This document shows positions 63,945 to 64,000 of a stretch of 64,000 nucleotides of DNA, piece by piece. Position numbers and translations under genes: made by a program. Where the stretch lies: assembly GCA_030147635.1 (NCBI GenBank), contig JASBUZ010000003.1, forward strand, positions 42,753-106,752, written 5' to 3'. A model generated the notes under the pieces. It was not told the origin of the DNA. It was given only the letters and a program-made list of their open reading frames with translations, and did no database searches. The DNA comes from Gammaproteobacteria bacterium (GTDB lineage: Bacteria; Pseudomonadota; Gammaproteobacteria; Legionellales; Legionellaceae). How positions within the stretch are numbered: the stretch's first letter is position 1; the number at the start of each line of letters is the position of its first letter.

Positions 63945-64000
63945 GTGCAGGAAGCATTAAAATATTTCTCAGATATAGACGACCCTAGGTCGCAGCGAAA
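63945..64000 (+). CDS. ISAs1-family transposase (N-terminal 18 residues only)
   Basis: A GTG start nine bases after AGGAG opens a frame reading VQEALKYFSDIDDPRSQR before the window ends. The F-S-D-x-x-DPR pattern is characteristic of the N-terminus of ISAs1-type DDE transposases. Only 56 bases are visible, so whether the gene is intact is unknown. Confidence 0.65.
   Translation, partial: MQEALKYFSDIDDPRSQR

Larger units (their letters stand above)
63863..64000 (+). mobile_element. Left end of an ISAs1-like insertion sequence (cut by window edge)
   Basis: The stretch starting TAGGGCCTACGCATGA looks like the terminal repeat of an insertion sequence, and the transposase start follows at 63945. 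The right end and second terminal repeat are outside the window, so the boundary is inferred. Confidence 0.6.

Noticed and set aside
1-64000. CRISPR arrays, tRNA or rRNA genes
   Set aside because: No regularly spaced direct repeats and no tRNA- or rRNA-like segments were seen on reading the intergenic regions; a tRNAscan or Infernal run would settle this.

Overview
The window looks like a chromosomal segment of a host-associated gammaproteobacterium, most like the Legionellales (Legionella/Coxiella/Berkiella-type). The housekeeping genes are gammaproteobacterial: groESL, DsbD, a RelA with a degenerate hydrolase half, RlmD, YciO, an mraZ-rsmH-ftsL-ftsI-murE block, UbiC/UbiA, CcmA/CcmB, ClpS/ClpA and SdhE/YgfX. 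Mixed among them are genes typical of bacteria that manipulate eukaryotic cells: ankyrin-type proteins, a divergent protein-kinase fold, and an OTU-type cysteine protease whose motifs are in permuted order. The genus assignment is inference; no rRNA gene is present.

Layout. 1-2306 (minus): start of a Dps gene, then groEL and groES behind a sigma-32-type promoter. 2448-4220 (plus): dsbD. 4206-7749: a compact cluster of three candidate host-directed proteins (ankyrin, kinase-like, permuted OTU). 7755-16064 (minus): a tightly packed block, yciO-trpS-rluB-rlmD-relA-FAD monooxygenase-FAH-family hydrolase. 16251-18554 (plus): a large unknown coiled-coil/ankyrin-like protein, then a small exported cysteine-rich protein. 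19032-23079 (plus): ybeY-corC-response regulator-queC-ubiC-ubiA with overlapping or near-touching genes; the regulator lacks its phospho-acceptor aspartate. 23048-29839: purine nucleoside phosphorylase (minus), nagZ (plus), and the start of the division/wall cluster (minus), which stops after murE.

30105-36323: MscS channel, EamA transporter, ThDP-dependent 2-keto acid decarboxylase, a tiny unknown protein, a YbiT-type ABC-F protein and a cytochrome b561. 36335-43044 (minus): a succinate-semialdehyde dehydrogenase, L,D-transpeptidase and giant NAD-glutamate dehydrogenase run. 43137-49003: a large unknown protein with ankyrin-like tail, a secreted EnhB-like protein, a thioredoxin-fold protein, a GH18 chitinase and a probable outer-membrane protein. 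49070-51884 (minus): rpsF-rpsR-DUF2232-rplI and yebC, followed by a MITE-like element. 52121-55276: homogentisate dioxygenase (plus) and two LPS/polysaccharide genes (minus). 55370-60774 (minus): clpA, clpS, icd, a 31-bp perfect hairpin repeat, ccmB and ccmA.

60840-63134 (plus) holds two adjacent toxin-antitoxin modules (HipBA, VapBC), each behind a dyad operator candidate. sdhE-ygfX follows on the minus strand, and the window ends in the start of an ISAs1-like transposase whose ribosome binding site is buried in a perfect hairpin. No tRNA, rRNA or CRISPR array was seen. No stretch longer than about 300 bases lacks a gene.
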